Part shown: piece after piece, positions 9,676-22,707 of the stretch
Position numbering within the stretch: the first letter of the stretch is position 1
How the letters are laid out: every line of letters starts with the position of its first letter
Source: Cladorhizidae sp. MBARI D1340-BT2
Taxonomy: Eukaryota > Porifera > Demospongiae > Poecilosclerida > Cladorhizidae
DNA length: 64,000 nt
Direction: 5' to 3'
Assembly (NCBI GenBank): GCA_028752905.1
Contig: JAQNBH010000009.1
Coordinates: 40,988,509 to 41,052,508, forward strand
The notes under the pieces: model-generated
Databases searched by the model: none
What the model saw: the letters and a program-made list of their open reading frames with translations, nothing else
What the model was told of the DNA's origin: nothing
Made by a program: the position numbers and the translations under genes

Positions 9676-11754
9676 GTGTTTCCAAGAGGACAAAAGTTAG
9701 CTGGACCATCTGAGTTTGAGTTACCATGCTATCTAAGGAAAGGCAGGCCAAGAGGGGGACAAATATCAAGAAGGACAATGAAGCTTATCAGGCTTACCTC
9801 AAGAAAGATAGGCAGACAACGATCAGCAGCAAGGGATGCATTAACTACAGCTGAAGTAGAACACCGTTTGAAAGAAAGACAACGTATTAGAGATTATCGT
9901 GCCAAACAAAAATCACAAGCTCAAGGAGAGTCGAGCCAACCACTGATGTCAACTCCTTATCGCTCCACTCAAGCAAAAGGTAAAGCGTTGAAAAGAGCGC
10001 ACACTTCACTGCCTTCATCACCTCGGAAATAATGGTATGTAGTGGAGTCCTTAGCAAAAGAAGTTGGGCTAAGTGTTGATAGTTCCCCATCGTCACATGC
10101 ATGCAATTATGGTGCACTCGGTGAGGATACGAAGAAAGTAGTTCATGCTTTCTATAGCAGCAATGATATTACTTGGCAGGCTCCAGGCCGCAAAGACAGG
10201 GTAATAATCAGAGAAATGAATACAGGAGAAATGAATACAGAAGGTGCAAAAGTTAAAAGAACTGAGCAGGTGCGATACATGTCACTAAGAGAAGCGTACA
10301 TTAAATTTAGTGAAAGTCTTGCCAACACAAAGATTGGACTCTGTAAATTCTGTGAGTTAAGGCCAAAGAATGTGAAGTTGTTTGACCATATACCTCACCA
10401 TGTTTGTGTATGTTCTTACCATGAGAATATCCGCCTTCTGCTAGTGGCACTAAACAAATATACAACACTTTCGGTTGATTTTCAGGGCTTCTTCAAACAA
10501 ATTACATGTGACTCGTCAAAAAAAGTGTGTACGAGCAGCCAGCGCAGAGACTGTGAAGATCTTATTGACAACTCTACACCAAGGAATCCAACTGACACTG
10601 TGAGATACCAGCAATGGCAGAACAATGACAGAAGAGAGAAAGCTGACATCATGGGCACCGTGAGTTATGTTTATGCTGAGTTGAAAAGGCAACTGAGGGA
10701 TTTCTTGATTCACACTTATGTCAAGTGCAAGCAGGCAGCTCACATGGATACTTTGATTTCAAAGTGTGATGGTGAGAATGTCGTGTTACAAGTAGATTTC
10801 TCCGAGAATGCTACAATAGCTATATAGTCAAAACGAGACACAATCAGCACACTGGAACCATGGTCAGGCACTTTTTACATCACATGCTTGGATCAAGAAA
10901 GACGAAAAAGAAAGTTTTGTCCTTGTTTCAGATGATCTAACTCATACGAAGTACAGTGTCTATTTCTTCATGGAGTATATCTTGAAGGAGAAGTTTCCAT
11001 CGATTAAGGTGCTAAATATCTTCAGCGATGGTGCAGGTTCCCAGTTGAAACAAAGATTTTCTTCTCGAACTTGCACTACTGGGAGCAAGATCACCACCTA
11101 AAGCTTGCATGGAACTTCTTTGCTACATCGCATGGTAAAGATGTGGTGGATGGACTTGGGGGAACAGTCAAGAGAGCAGTGTGGAGGCAAGTTAGAAGTG
11201 GGCAAGTGCACATACCAATAGCACAGGAGTATGCTGATGTAGCTGAACAGCATAACCCCCAAATACATGCGCAATTTATTGCTAAGGGTGACATCGACCA
11301 AGTAAGGCCAATTAGATGCTAAATGGGAAGGTGTGCTAGCTGTGCCCAAGACACATAAAATGCACTGCATCATTCCGAAAGGGAGAGACACGGTTATGGT
11401 TTAGGATACCTCAGATTCAAAATAATATACCATAGTTCCTTTAAGGAAACCTGACAGCCCAGATTCTGAGGAAGAGACAGTCGCCCCCATTGGACAAGTC
11501 AGAAGTTTTTGATGAGCAAGAAGAGCACACAATCACCACAGTGGATCTGTGTGTTGGACAATGGTGATTTTAATGGAGAGATTACAAGTTGCGATGGTGA
11601 TGGTCAGTCTGAGGTCAGCGTGATGCACAAGAGCGGCAACTATTGGAAATGGCCTAAAACGGTCGACAAGCTTCTCTATGCAAGGGCTGGCATAGTGCAA
11701 ACCATCAATCCTCCCAGAGTAGCAGGACACCGTGGACAGTTTCTCTTTGATTAG
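9676..11754 (+). pseudogene. DDE-type transposase of unnamed family, broken
   Basis: The protein is recoverable in pieces. 9676-10032 is a basic N-terminus with a coiled stretch (LKERQRIRDYRAKQKSQAQG) ending SSPRK and an in-frame TAA at 10030. The same frame continues to 10827 with LCKFCELRPKNVKLFDHIPH, HVCVCSYHENIRLLL and LQVDFSENATIAI. Another frame gives VLVSDDLTHTKYSV and LNIFSDGAGSQLKQRF, and 11071-11322 reads HLKLAWNFFATSHGKDVVDG. A frameshifted link leads to 11509-11754, which looks like an SH3-like C-terminal module (WICVLDNGDFNGEITSCDGD). The VDFSEN aspartate, the FSDG aspartate and an acidic residue after SHGK have the spacing of an RNase H-fold DDE transposase. Similar cnidarian, sponge and fish proteins are known to me only as uncharacterised proteins. 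Confidence 0.65.
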
Positions 11755-13187
<1,433 letters not shown>

Positions 13188-13340
13188 ATGTATTATTATT
13201 ATTGTTGTTGTTGGTATTATTGTTGTTGTTGTTATATTTTAAGGTAATGCAACTACAACAAGTAAAACAGCTAAAAACAAAACGGACCAAGAATAGAAAC
13301 AAATTCACACACACACACAAAACAAGAAGTCTGGCACAGA

Positions 13341-16300
13341 GAGAGTGCCTCCTCCTTCCCTCTCCAACCCCAGCACAGACAAGAGTGAGTCCTCCACTCA
13401 CCAACCCCAGCACAGACAAGAGTGAGTCCTCCACTCACCAACCCCAGCACAGACAAGAGTGAGTCCTCCTCCACTCACCAACCCCAGCACAGACAAGAGT
13501 GCCTCCTCCACTCACCAACCCCAGCACAGACAAGAGTGAGTCCTCCACTCTCCAACCCCAGCACAGACAAGAGTGAGTCCTCCTCCACTCTCCAACCCCA
13601 GCACAGACAAGAGTGAGTCCTCCACTCACCAACCCCAGCACAGACAAGAGTGCCATCTCCACTCACCAACCCCAGCACAGACAAGAGTGAGTCCTCCACT
13701 CACCAACGCCAGCACAGACAAGAGTGAGTCCTCCACTCACCAACCCCAGCACAGACAAGAGTGAGTCCTCCACTCTCCAACCCCAGCACAGACAAGAGTG
13801 AGTCCTCCTCCACTCACCAACCCCAGCACAGACAAGAGTGAGTCCTCCTCCACTCACCAACCCCAGCACAGACAAGAGTGAGTCCTCCACTCACCAACCC
13901 CAGCACAGACAAGAGTGAGTCCTCCACTCACCAACCCCAGCACAGACAAGAGTGAGTCCTCCACTCACCAACCCCAGCACAGACAAGAGTGAGTCCTCCT
14001 TCACTCACCAACCCCAGCACAGACAAGAGTGAGTCCTCCACTCACCAACCCCAGCACAGACAAGAGTGAGTCCTCCTCCACTCTCCAACCCCAGCACAGA
14101 CAAGAGTGAGTCCTCCACTCACCAACCCCAGCACAGACAAGAGTGAGTCCTCCACTCACCAACCCCAGCACAGACAAGAGTGAGTCCTCCTTCACTCACC
14201 AACCCCAGCACAGACAAGAGTGAGTCCTCCTCCACTCACCAACCCCAGCAGAGACAAGAGTGAGTCCTCCACTCACCAACCCCAGCACAGACAAGAGTGA
14301 GTCCTCCTCCACTCTCCAACCCCAGCACAGACAAGAGTGAGTCCTCCACTCACCAACCCCAGCACAGACAAGAGTGCCATCTCCACTCACCAACCCCAGC
14401 ACAGACAAGAGTGAGTCCTCCACTCTCCAACCCCAGCACAGAGAGAGTGAGTCCTCCTTCACTCACCAACCCCAGCACAGAGAGAGTGAGTCTCCTCCAC
14501 TCACCAACCCCAGCACAGACAAGAGTGCCATCTCCACTCACCAACCCCAGCACAGACAAGAGTGAGTCCTCCACTCTCCAACCCCAGCACAGAGAGAGTG
14601 AGTCCTCCTTCACTCACCAACCCCAGCACAGAGAGAGTGAGTCCTCCACTCACCAGCCCCAGCATAGACAAGAGTGAGTCCTCCTCCACTCACCAACCCC
14701 AGCACAGACAAGAGTGAGTCCTCCACTCACCAACCCCAGCACAGACAAGAGTGAGTCCTCCACTCTCCAACCCCAGCACAGACAAGAGTGAGTCCTCCAC
14801 TCACCAACCCCAGCACAGACAAGAGTGAGTCTCCTTCACTCACCAACCCCAGCAGAGACAAGAGTGAGTCCTGCTTCACTCACCAACCCCAGCACATACA
14901 AGAGTGAGTCCTCCACTCTCCAACCCCAGCACAGACAAGAGTGAGTCCTCCACTCACCAACCCCAGCACAGACAAGAGTGAGTCCTCCTCCACTCACCAA
15001 CACCAGCACAGACAAGAGTGAGTCCTCCACTCTCCAACCCCAGCACAGAGAGAGTGAGTCCTCCTTCACTCACCAACCCCAGCACAGAGAGAGTGAGTCT
15101 CCTCCACTCACCAACCCCAGCACAGACAAGAGTGCCATCTCCACTCACCAACCCCAGCACAGACAAGAGTGAGTCCTCCACTCACCAACCCCAGCACAGA
15201 CGAGAATGAGTCCTCCTCCACTCACCAACCCCAGCACAGACAAGAGTGAGTCCTCCACTCACCAACCCCAGCACAGACAAGAGTGAGTCCTCCACTCTCC
15301 AACCCCAGCACAGACAAGAGTGAGTCCTCCACTCACCAACCCCAGCACAGACAAGAGTGAGTCCTCCACTCACCAACCCCAGCACAGACAAGAGTGAGTC
15401 CTCCACTCTCCAACCCCAGCACAGACAAGAGCGAGTCCTCCACTCACCAACCCCAGCACAGACAAGAGTGAGTCCTCCACTCACCAACCCCAGCACAGAC
15501 AAGAGTGAGTCCTCCACTCTCCAACCCCAGCACAGACAAGAGTGAGTCCTCCACTCACCAACCCCAGCACAGACAAGAGCGAGTCCTCCACTCACCAACC
15601 CCAGCACAGACAAGAGTGAGTCCTCCACTCACCAACCCCAGCACAGACAAGAGTGAGTCCTCCTCCACTCACCAACCCCAGCACAGACAAGAGTGAGTCC
15701 TCCACTCACCAACCCCAGCACAGAGAGAGTGAGTCCTCCTCCACTCACCAACCCCAGCACAGACAAGAGTGAGTCCTCCACTCACCAACCCCAGCACAGA
15801 CAAGAGTGAGTCCTCCTCCACTCACCAACCCCAGCACAGACAAGAGTGAGTCCTCCACTCACCAACCCCAGCACAGACAAGAGTGAGTCCTCCACTCTCC
15901 AACCCCAGCACAGACAAGAGTGAGTCCTCCTCCACTCACCAACCCCAGCACAGACAAGAGTGAGTCCTCCACTCACCAACCCCAGCACAGACAAGAGTGA
16001 GTCCTCCACTCACCAACCCCAGCACAGACAAGAGTGAGTCCTCCTCCACTCACCAACCCCAGCACAGACAAGAGTGAGTCCTCCACTCACCAACCCCAGC
16101 ACAGACAAGAGTGAGTCCTTCACTCACCAACCCCAGCACAGACAAGAGTGAGTCCTCCTCCACTCACCAACCCCAGCACAGACAAGAGTGAGTCCTCCAC
16201 TCACCAACCCCAGCACAGACAAGAGTGAGTCCTCCACTCACCAACCCCAGCACAGACAAGAGTGAGTCCTCCTCCACTCACCAACCCCAGCACAGACAAG

Positions 16301-19300
16301 AGTGAGTCCTCCTTCACTCACCAACCCCAGCACAGACAAGAGTGAGTCCTCCACTCACCAACCCCAGCACAGACAAGAGTGAGTCCTCCTCCACTCACCA
16401 ACCCCAGCACAGACAAGAGTGAGTCCTCCACTCACCAACCCCAGCACAGACAAGAGTGAGTCCTCCACTCACCAACCCCAGCACAGACAAGAGTGAGTCC
16501 TCCTCCACTCACCAACCCCAGCACAGACAAGAGTGAGTCCTCCACTCACCAACCACAGCACAGACAAGAGTGAGTCCTCCTCCACTCACCAACCCCAGCA
16601 AAGACAAGAGTGAGTCCTCCACTCACCAACCCCAGCACAGACAAGAGTGAGTCCTCCTCCACTCTCCAACCCCAGCACAGACAAGAGTGAGTCCTCCACT
16701 CACCAACCCCAGCACAGACAAGAGTGAGTCCTCCACTCACCAACCCCAGCACAGACAAGAGTGAGTCCTCCTCCACTCACCAACCCCAGCAAAGACAAGA
16801 GTGAGTCCTCCACTCACCAACCCCAGCACAGACAAGAGTGAGTCCTCCTCCACTCACCAACCCCAGCACAGACAAGAGTGAGTCCTCCTCCACTCACCAA
16901 CCCCAGCACAGACAAGAGTGAGTCCTCCTCCACTCACCAACCCCAGCACAGACAAGAGTGAGTCCTCCACTCACCAACCCCAGCACAGACAAGAGTGAGT
17001 CCTCCTCCACTCACCAACCCCAGCACAGACAAGAGTGAGTCCTCCACTCACCAACCCCAGCACAGACAAGAGTCGGTCCTCCTCCACTCACCAACCCCAG
17101 CACAGACAAGAGTGAGTCCTCCACTCACCAACCCCAGCACAGACAAGAGTGAGTCCTCCACTCACCAACCCCAGCACAGACAAGAGTGAGTCCTCCTCCA
17201 CTCACCAACCCCAGCACAGACAAGAGTGAGTCCTCCACTCACCAACCCCAGCACAGACAAGAGTGAGTCCTCCTCCACTCTCCAACCCCAGCACAGACAA
17301 GAGTGAGTCCTCCACTCACCAACCCCAGCACAGACAAGAGTGAGTCCTCCACTCACCAACCCCAGCACAGACAAGAGTGAGTCCTCCTCCACTCACCAAC
17401 CCCAGCAAAGACAAGAGTGAGTCCTCCACTCACCAACCCCAGCACAGACAAGAGTGAGTCCTCCTCCACTCACCAACCCCAGCACAGACAAGAGTGAGTC
17501 CTCCTCCACTCACCAACCCCAGCAAAGACAAGAGTGAGTCCTCCACTCACCAACCCCAGCACAGACAAGAGTGAGTCCTCCACTCACCAACCCCAGCACA
17601 GACAAGAGTGAGTCCTCCTCCACTCTCCAACCCCAGCACAGACAAGAGTGAGTCCTCCACTCACCAACCCCAGCACAGACAAGAGTGAGTCCTCCACTCA
17701 CCAACCTCAGCACAGACAAGAGTGAGTCCTCCACTCACCAACCCCAGCACAGACAAGAGTGAGTCCTCCTCCACTCACCAACCCCAGCACAGACAAGAGT
17801 GAGTCCTCCTCCACTCACCAACCCCAGCACAGACAAGAGTGAGTCCTCCACTCACCAACCCCAGCACAGACAAGAGTGAGTCCTCCTCCACTCACCAACC
17901 CCAGCACAGAGAGAGTGAGTCCTCCTCCACTCTCCAACCCCAGCACAGACAAGAGTGAGTCCTCCACTCACCAACCCCAGCACAGACAAGAGTGAGTCCT
18001 CCTCCACTCACCAACCCCAGCACAGAGAGAGTGAGTCCTCCTCCACTCTCCAACCCCAGCACAGACAAGAGTGAGTCCTACTTCACTCACCAACCCCAGC
18101 ACAGACAAGAGTGAGTCCTCCTCCACTCACCAACCCCAGCACAGACAAGAGTGAGTCCTCCTCCACTCACCAACCCCAGCACAGACAAGAGTGAGTCCTC
18201 CACTCACCAACCCCAGCACAGACAAGAGTGAGTCCTCCTCCACTCACCAACCCCAGCACAGACAAGAGTGAGTCCTCCACTCACCAACCCCAGCACAGAC
18301 AAGAGTGAGTCCTCCTCCACTCACCAACCCCAGCACAGACAAGAGTGAGTCCTCCTCCACTCACCAACCCCAGCACAGACAAGAGTGAGTCCTCCACTCA
18401 CCAACCCCAGCACAGACAAGAGTGCCATCTCCACTCACCAACCCCAGCACAGACAAGAGTGAGCCCTCCTCCACTCACCAACCCCAGCACAGACAAGAGT
18501 GAGTCCTCCACTCACCAATCCCAGCACAGACAAGAGTGAGTCCTCCTCCACTCACCAACCCCAGCACAGACAAGAGTGAGGACTCCACTCACCAACCCCA
18601 GCACAGACAAGAGTGAGTCCTCCACTCACCAACCCCAGCACAGAGAGAGTGAGTCCTCCTTCACTCACCAACCCCAGCACAGACAAGAGTGAGTCCTCCA
18701 CTCACCAACCCCAGCACAGACAAGAGTGAGTCCTCCTCCACTCTCCAACCCCAGCACAGACAAGAGTGAGTCCTCCACTCACCAACCCCAGCACAGACAA
18801 GAGTGAGTCCTCCACTCACCAATCCCAGCACAGACAAGAGTGAGTCCTCCTCCACTCACCAACCCCAGCACAGACAAGAGTGAGGACTCCACTCACCAAC
18901 CCCAGCACAGACAAGAGTGAGTCCTCCACTCACCAACCCCAGCACAGAGAGAGTGAGTCCTCCTTCACTCACCAACCCCAGCACAGACAAGAGTGAGTCC
19001 TCCACTCACCAACCCCAGCACAGACAAGAGTGAGTCCTCCACTCACCAACCCCAGCACAGACAAGAGTGAGTCCTCCACTCACCAACCCCAGCACAGACA
19101 AGAGTGAGTCCTCCACTCACCAACCCCAGCACAGACAAGAGTGAGTCCTCCTCCACTTACCAACCCCAGCACAGACAAGAGTGAGTCCTCCACTCTCCAA
19201 CCCCAGCACAGACAAGAGTGAGTCCTCCACTCACCAACCCCAGCACAGACAAGAGTGAGTCCTCCACTCACCAACCCCAGCACAGACAAGAGTGAGTCCT

Positions 19301-20322
19301 CCTCCACTTACCAACCCCAGCACAGACAAGAGTGAGTCCTCCACTCACCAACCCCAGCACAGACAAGAGTGAGTCCTCCACTCACCAACCCCAGCACAGA
19401 CAAGAGTGAGTCCTCCTCCACTCACCAACCCCAGCACAGACAAGAGTGAGTCCTCCACTCACCAACCCCAGCACAGACAAGAGTGAGTCCTCCTTCACTC
19501 ACCAACCCCAGCACAGACAAGAGTGAGTCCTCCTTCACTCACCAACCCCAGCACAGACAAGAGTGAGTCCTACTTCACTCACCAACCCCAGCACAGACAA
19601 GAGTGAGTCCTCCACTCACCAACCCCAGCACAGACAAGAGTGAGTCCTCCACTCACCAACCCCAGCACAGACAAGAGTGAGTCCTCCTCCACTCACCAAC
19701 CCCAGCACAGACAAGAGTGAGTCCTCCACTCACCAACCCCAGCACAGACAAGAGTGAGTCCTCCACTCACCAACCCCAGCACAGACAAGAGTGAGTCCTC
19801 CACTCACCAACCCCAGCACAGACAAGAGTGAGTCCTCCACTCACCAACCCCAGCACAGACAAGAGTGAGTCCTCCTCCACTCACCAACCCCAGCACAGAC
19901 AAGAGTGAGTCCTCCACTCACCAACCCCAGCACAGACAAGAGTGAGTCCTCCACTCACCAACCACAGCACAGACAAGAGCGAGTCCTCCTCCACTCACCA
20001 ACCCCAGCACAGACAAGAGTGAGTCCTCCACTCACCAACCCCAGCAGAGACAAGAGTGAGTCCTCCTCCACTCACCAACCCCAGCACAGACAAGAGTGAG
20101 TCCTCCACTCACCAACCCCAGCACAGACAAGAGTGAGTCCTCCACTCACCAACCCCAGCACAGACAAGAGTGAGTCCTCCACTCTCCAACCCCAGCACAG
20201 AGAGAGTGAGTCCTCCTTCACTCACCAACCCCAGCACAGACAAGAGTGAGTCCTCCTCCACTCACCAACCCCAGCACAGACAAGAGTGAGTCCTCCACTC
20301 ACCAACCCCAGCACAGAGAGAG
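13341..20322. repeat. 37-bp minisatellite, about 180 copies
   Basis: The basic unit is GTGAGTCCTCCACTCACCAA + CCCCAGCACAGACAAGA. Frequent 40-bp units carry an extra CTC (TCCTCCTCCACTCACC). Variant units (GTGCCATCTCC, AGAGAGAGTGAGTC, CTCCTTCAC) recur in the same order near 14370, 14525 and 15015, showing higher-order duplication. Three units equal 111 bp, which opens many 60-150 residue frames on both strands; these are not genes. Every unit contains GTGAGT and, 25-30 bp on, CACTCACCAACCCCAG. Confidence 0.97.
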
Positions 20323-21250
20323 ATTTTCTATAAGAACTGCCACTGAGAGACATTGCAGCAAGCATGCACGAGATTTCACTTCACCAGTTCTTTACCTTTT
20401 CCTGCTGCAGAGTTCCTTGGAGAGAAAAGCATTTGACTTGACACAAATACCCCAAGGTCTCAATAGCCACAGGCATAAAAAGATTGGTACGTACTCAGAA
20501 CCATTTCCAGCACTACTCACCACCACATTCCAGTACCAAGTGTTCGAACCGGTTGCATTCCATATCGGTCGCTCGCCATTCCACGCCTTTACCCGTAAAG
20601 TGAAGGATGCCTGAGGGCATGGGACATTTGCAGGTGATGACAAGGCATAGAAGAGGATGTCATGTATGAAGGGACGACGCTAGAAGCATCCTCCACTCCT
20701 GTTGCAGCGAAGTCCATGCTTGGCAAAATGACCCACTTCAGCTCTGCAATGCTGGCAGTTGTGAGCACAACGCAGATTGGATTCCAGATGCAGTCCAACA
20801 GCAACTAGATCTGGAGAGGATAGGGAGTGTTTGGAACCAAACACTGGCCGGACTCTTTATCTGAAATGCCTAGAGCCGCACACGGGCCAGATTGGCAGGG
20901 ACATTTTCCAGGGGCAATTCTGCTGGATACATTACATGCATCCCAGGTCCTCCGGATGCGGGCTGCTCTACCAGCTTCACTGGTGTTAATTTTGTGTAAT
21001 TTATTTAAGGGGAGAGGAGAGGGGCGGCGGGGAGGGGGGGGGGGGGGGGGGTTAATTGTAAGTACCCGAAATTTAATAACTTAGTTTTTTAAATTTATTA
21101 TTCTTTGCAAATGATTTTGGTATCGAAAGATAGCATGTTTCAATCTATGTAGACTTGGCTTGTAAGTGGTAGAGTGAAGACAAGTGTACTATTACTTCAG
21201 GTCTGTATCCTGATCATCTAAGGAGGACATCATAAATTTTTATTTTTATT
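20323..21250 (+). other. Unassigned region with splice-like bounded frames
   Basis: Directly after the 37-bp array, AG at 20408 is followed by a frame SSLERKAFDLTQIPQGLN that ends HKKI at a GTACGT donor (20486). It closes in phase 1, compatible with the FKBP6-like exon at 22576. A second frame after ACATTCCAG (about 20535) reads YQVFEPVAFHIGRSPFHAFT. A third, from about 20712, reads EVHAWQNDPLQLCNAGSCEH and continues to FI at 20861. Near 20930 LLDTLHASQVLRMRAALPAS is open. None matches a family I know. A G-run of about 20 lies at 21030-21050. Confidence 0.3.
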
Positions 21251-21252
21251 TT

Positions 21253-21785
21253 TACTTATGGTTACCACTTTAGAGCTCCGTAGATTCTGCAAACTTCATG
21301 GTATGGACTTAATATATAGCTCAAAAGATAGGTCTCTCTGTGTGCTCTCTTTTGATACTAAAATATTTTCAATAGGTATAACTATAGGCAAGTTACTAGA
21401 CCTAAAGTGGAGGGACCTCAGAATGCCTGAAATCTCCACATAAATATCTCCAGATTGCAAAGTGCTAAAGATTTGAAATTAGCACCAGTGGCTAGAGGAA
21501 GTCCATTCAACGAGTGTTTTCATTAGGCGTTAAAATGTAGGTACGTGGTCAAGCACGCGGGTGGAAAATGAATTTCGTTAAAACTCACTTTCCACCCACG
21601 CGCCTGACCACATTTCTACATTTAAAAAATGCCATTGTCTCCCCAAACCCTCTTAAACTACAGAGTGCCTGTATCCACTTCCCATTCAAAAGCTGTGTAA
21701 CAGAACCACCGTATTGTACAGGAAGTCGGGGGTGGGTGGTACCAGTCACTGATTACTCATTTCCCTTCTCTGTGGTGACCTGAAA
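21253..21785. repeat. Foldback repeat element, copy 1
   Basis: Shares GGTTACCACTTTAGAGCTCC, TATAGCTCAAAAGAT and GGTATAACTATAG blocks with 51815-52170, and looser similarity with 21893-22330 and 53914-54492. The centre is a hairpin: ATGTAGGTACGTGGTCAAGC...GGGTGGAAA against its complement at about 21583-21625. No coding capacity. Confidence 0.6.
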
Positions 21786-21892
21786 AAAACTTTGTCTCTC
21801 ATGACTTGGTTCTGTTAAACAGCCTATACATGTGAAGTGGCTACAGGCACTCTGTGGTTTTAGAGGAAGGGGGAACTATTAAATATATCTTG

Positions 21893-22335
21893 TGGTTACG
21901 GCTTTGGAACTCCTTAGATTCTGGACACTTTACTGTATGGACATGATATGTAGCTAGACGGTAGGTCACTCTGCGTGCTCTCTGTGTAACTAGGCCCAAG
22001 TTAACTGCAGCCAAAGTTGGTTAGCTCACAATCTTTAAGGCCTGAGTTTGCTTCAAGTGTGTGTGGCTCTTGGAAAAGGTATCTTTGGCTCGAGGAAGCT
22101 CTGCTCTCTCTACAGGACGAGTTCATTCGGTGCTAAAATATCAGTGAGGTCAAGCTTGTGGGTTGAAGAATATTTACCAAAGGAAATTGATTTTGACCAC
22201 TTTAGAAAACACTCATCCTGTAGAGTAGGACTTCCTCTAGCCACAGATAACAATTTCAATTGTCCTGTCAGAAGACATACTGCAGCCTTGAAGAGTTTGC
22301 GGTACCCCTTTTTGAGTTATATATACTTGCAACAT
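21893..22335. repeat. Foldback repeat element, copy 2 (diverged)
   Basis: Starts GTGGTTACGGCTTTGGAACT and carries TTAGATTCTG, TATGTAGCTAGACGGTAGGT and, near its end, CTTCCTCTAGCCACAGATAA, all in the order seen in the family copy at 53914-54492. It lies just before the FKBP6-like exon. The 22336-22575 remainder is intron-like, ending in a C-rich tract before the acceptor. Confidence 0.5.
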
Positions 22336-22575
22336 TTTTTATACTTGCAACATTTTTAGCATCAAAATAAAGCACACATGTCCAATCCCATGATTTTGTA
22401 AATTTCTCCCCCACTTTTGATCAGGATAGGCTTGCCATTGCTATATATACAGCCTTCATAAAGTACACCATTGGAAAGCTCTTGAAACAAGCATCTTCTA
22501 CCAAAATTAACTGCAAACTATAAAAACAAAAAAATAAAATTACCAAAAAATTAATGGTTCCTTCCCCCCCCTTAG

Positions 22576-22707
22576 GTGAGGTTATTGCTGGATGGGAGAT
22601 AGCTTTGGCTACCATGAAGAAAGGAGAGTTAGCTCGACTCCTTATCCAGCCTTCCTATGCCTTTGGGAAGTTTGGCTGTCCTCCTCGTATCCCACCGAAT
22701 GCCACAA
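22576..22707 (+). CDS. FKBP6: FKBP6-like exon: end of FKBP domain
   Basis: Acceptor CCCCCTTAG precedes phase-1 codon completion (GT GAG GTT). It encodes the GEVIAGW core, MKKGE loop and PPNAT end of an FKBP fold. The donor is GCAAGT after CCACAA. The nearby GT four bases on would put the next exon out of frame, so the GC donor is required. Confidence 0.85.
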
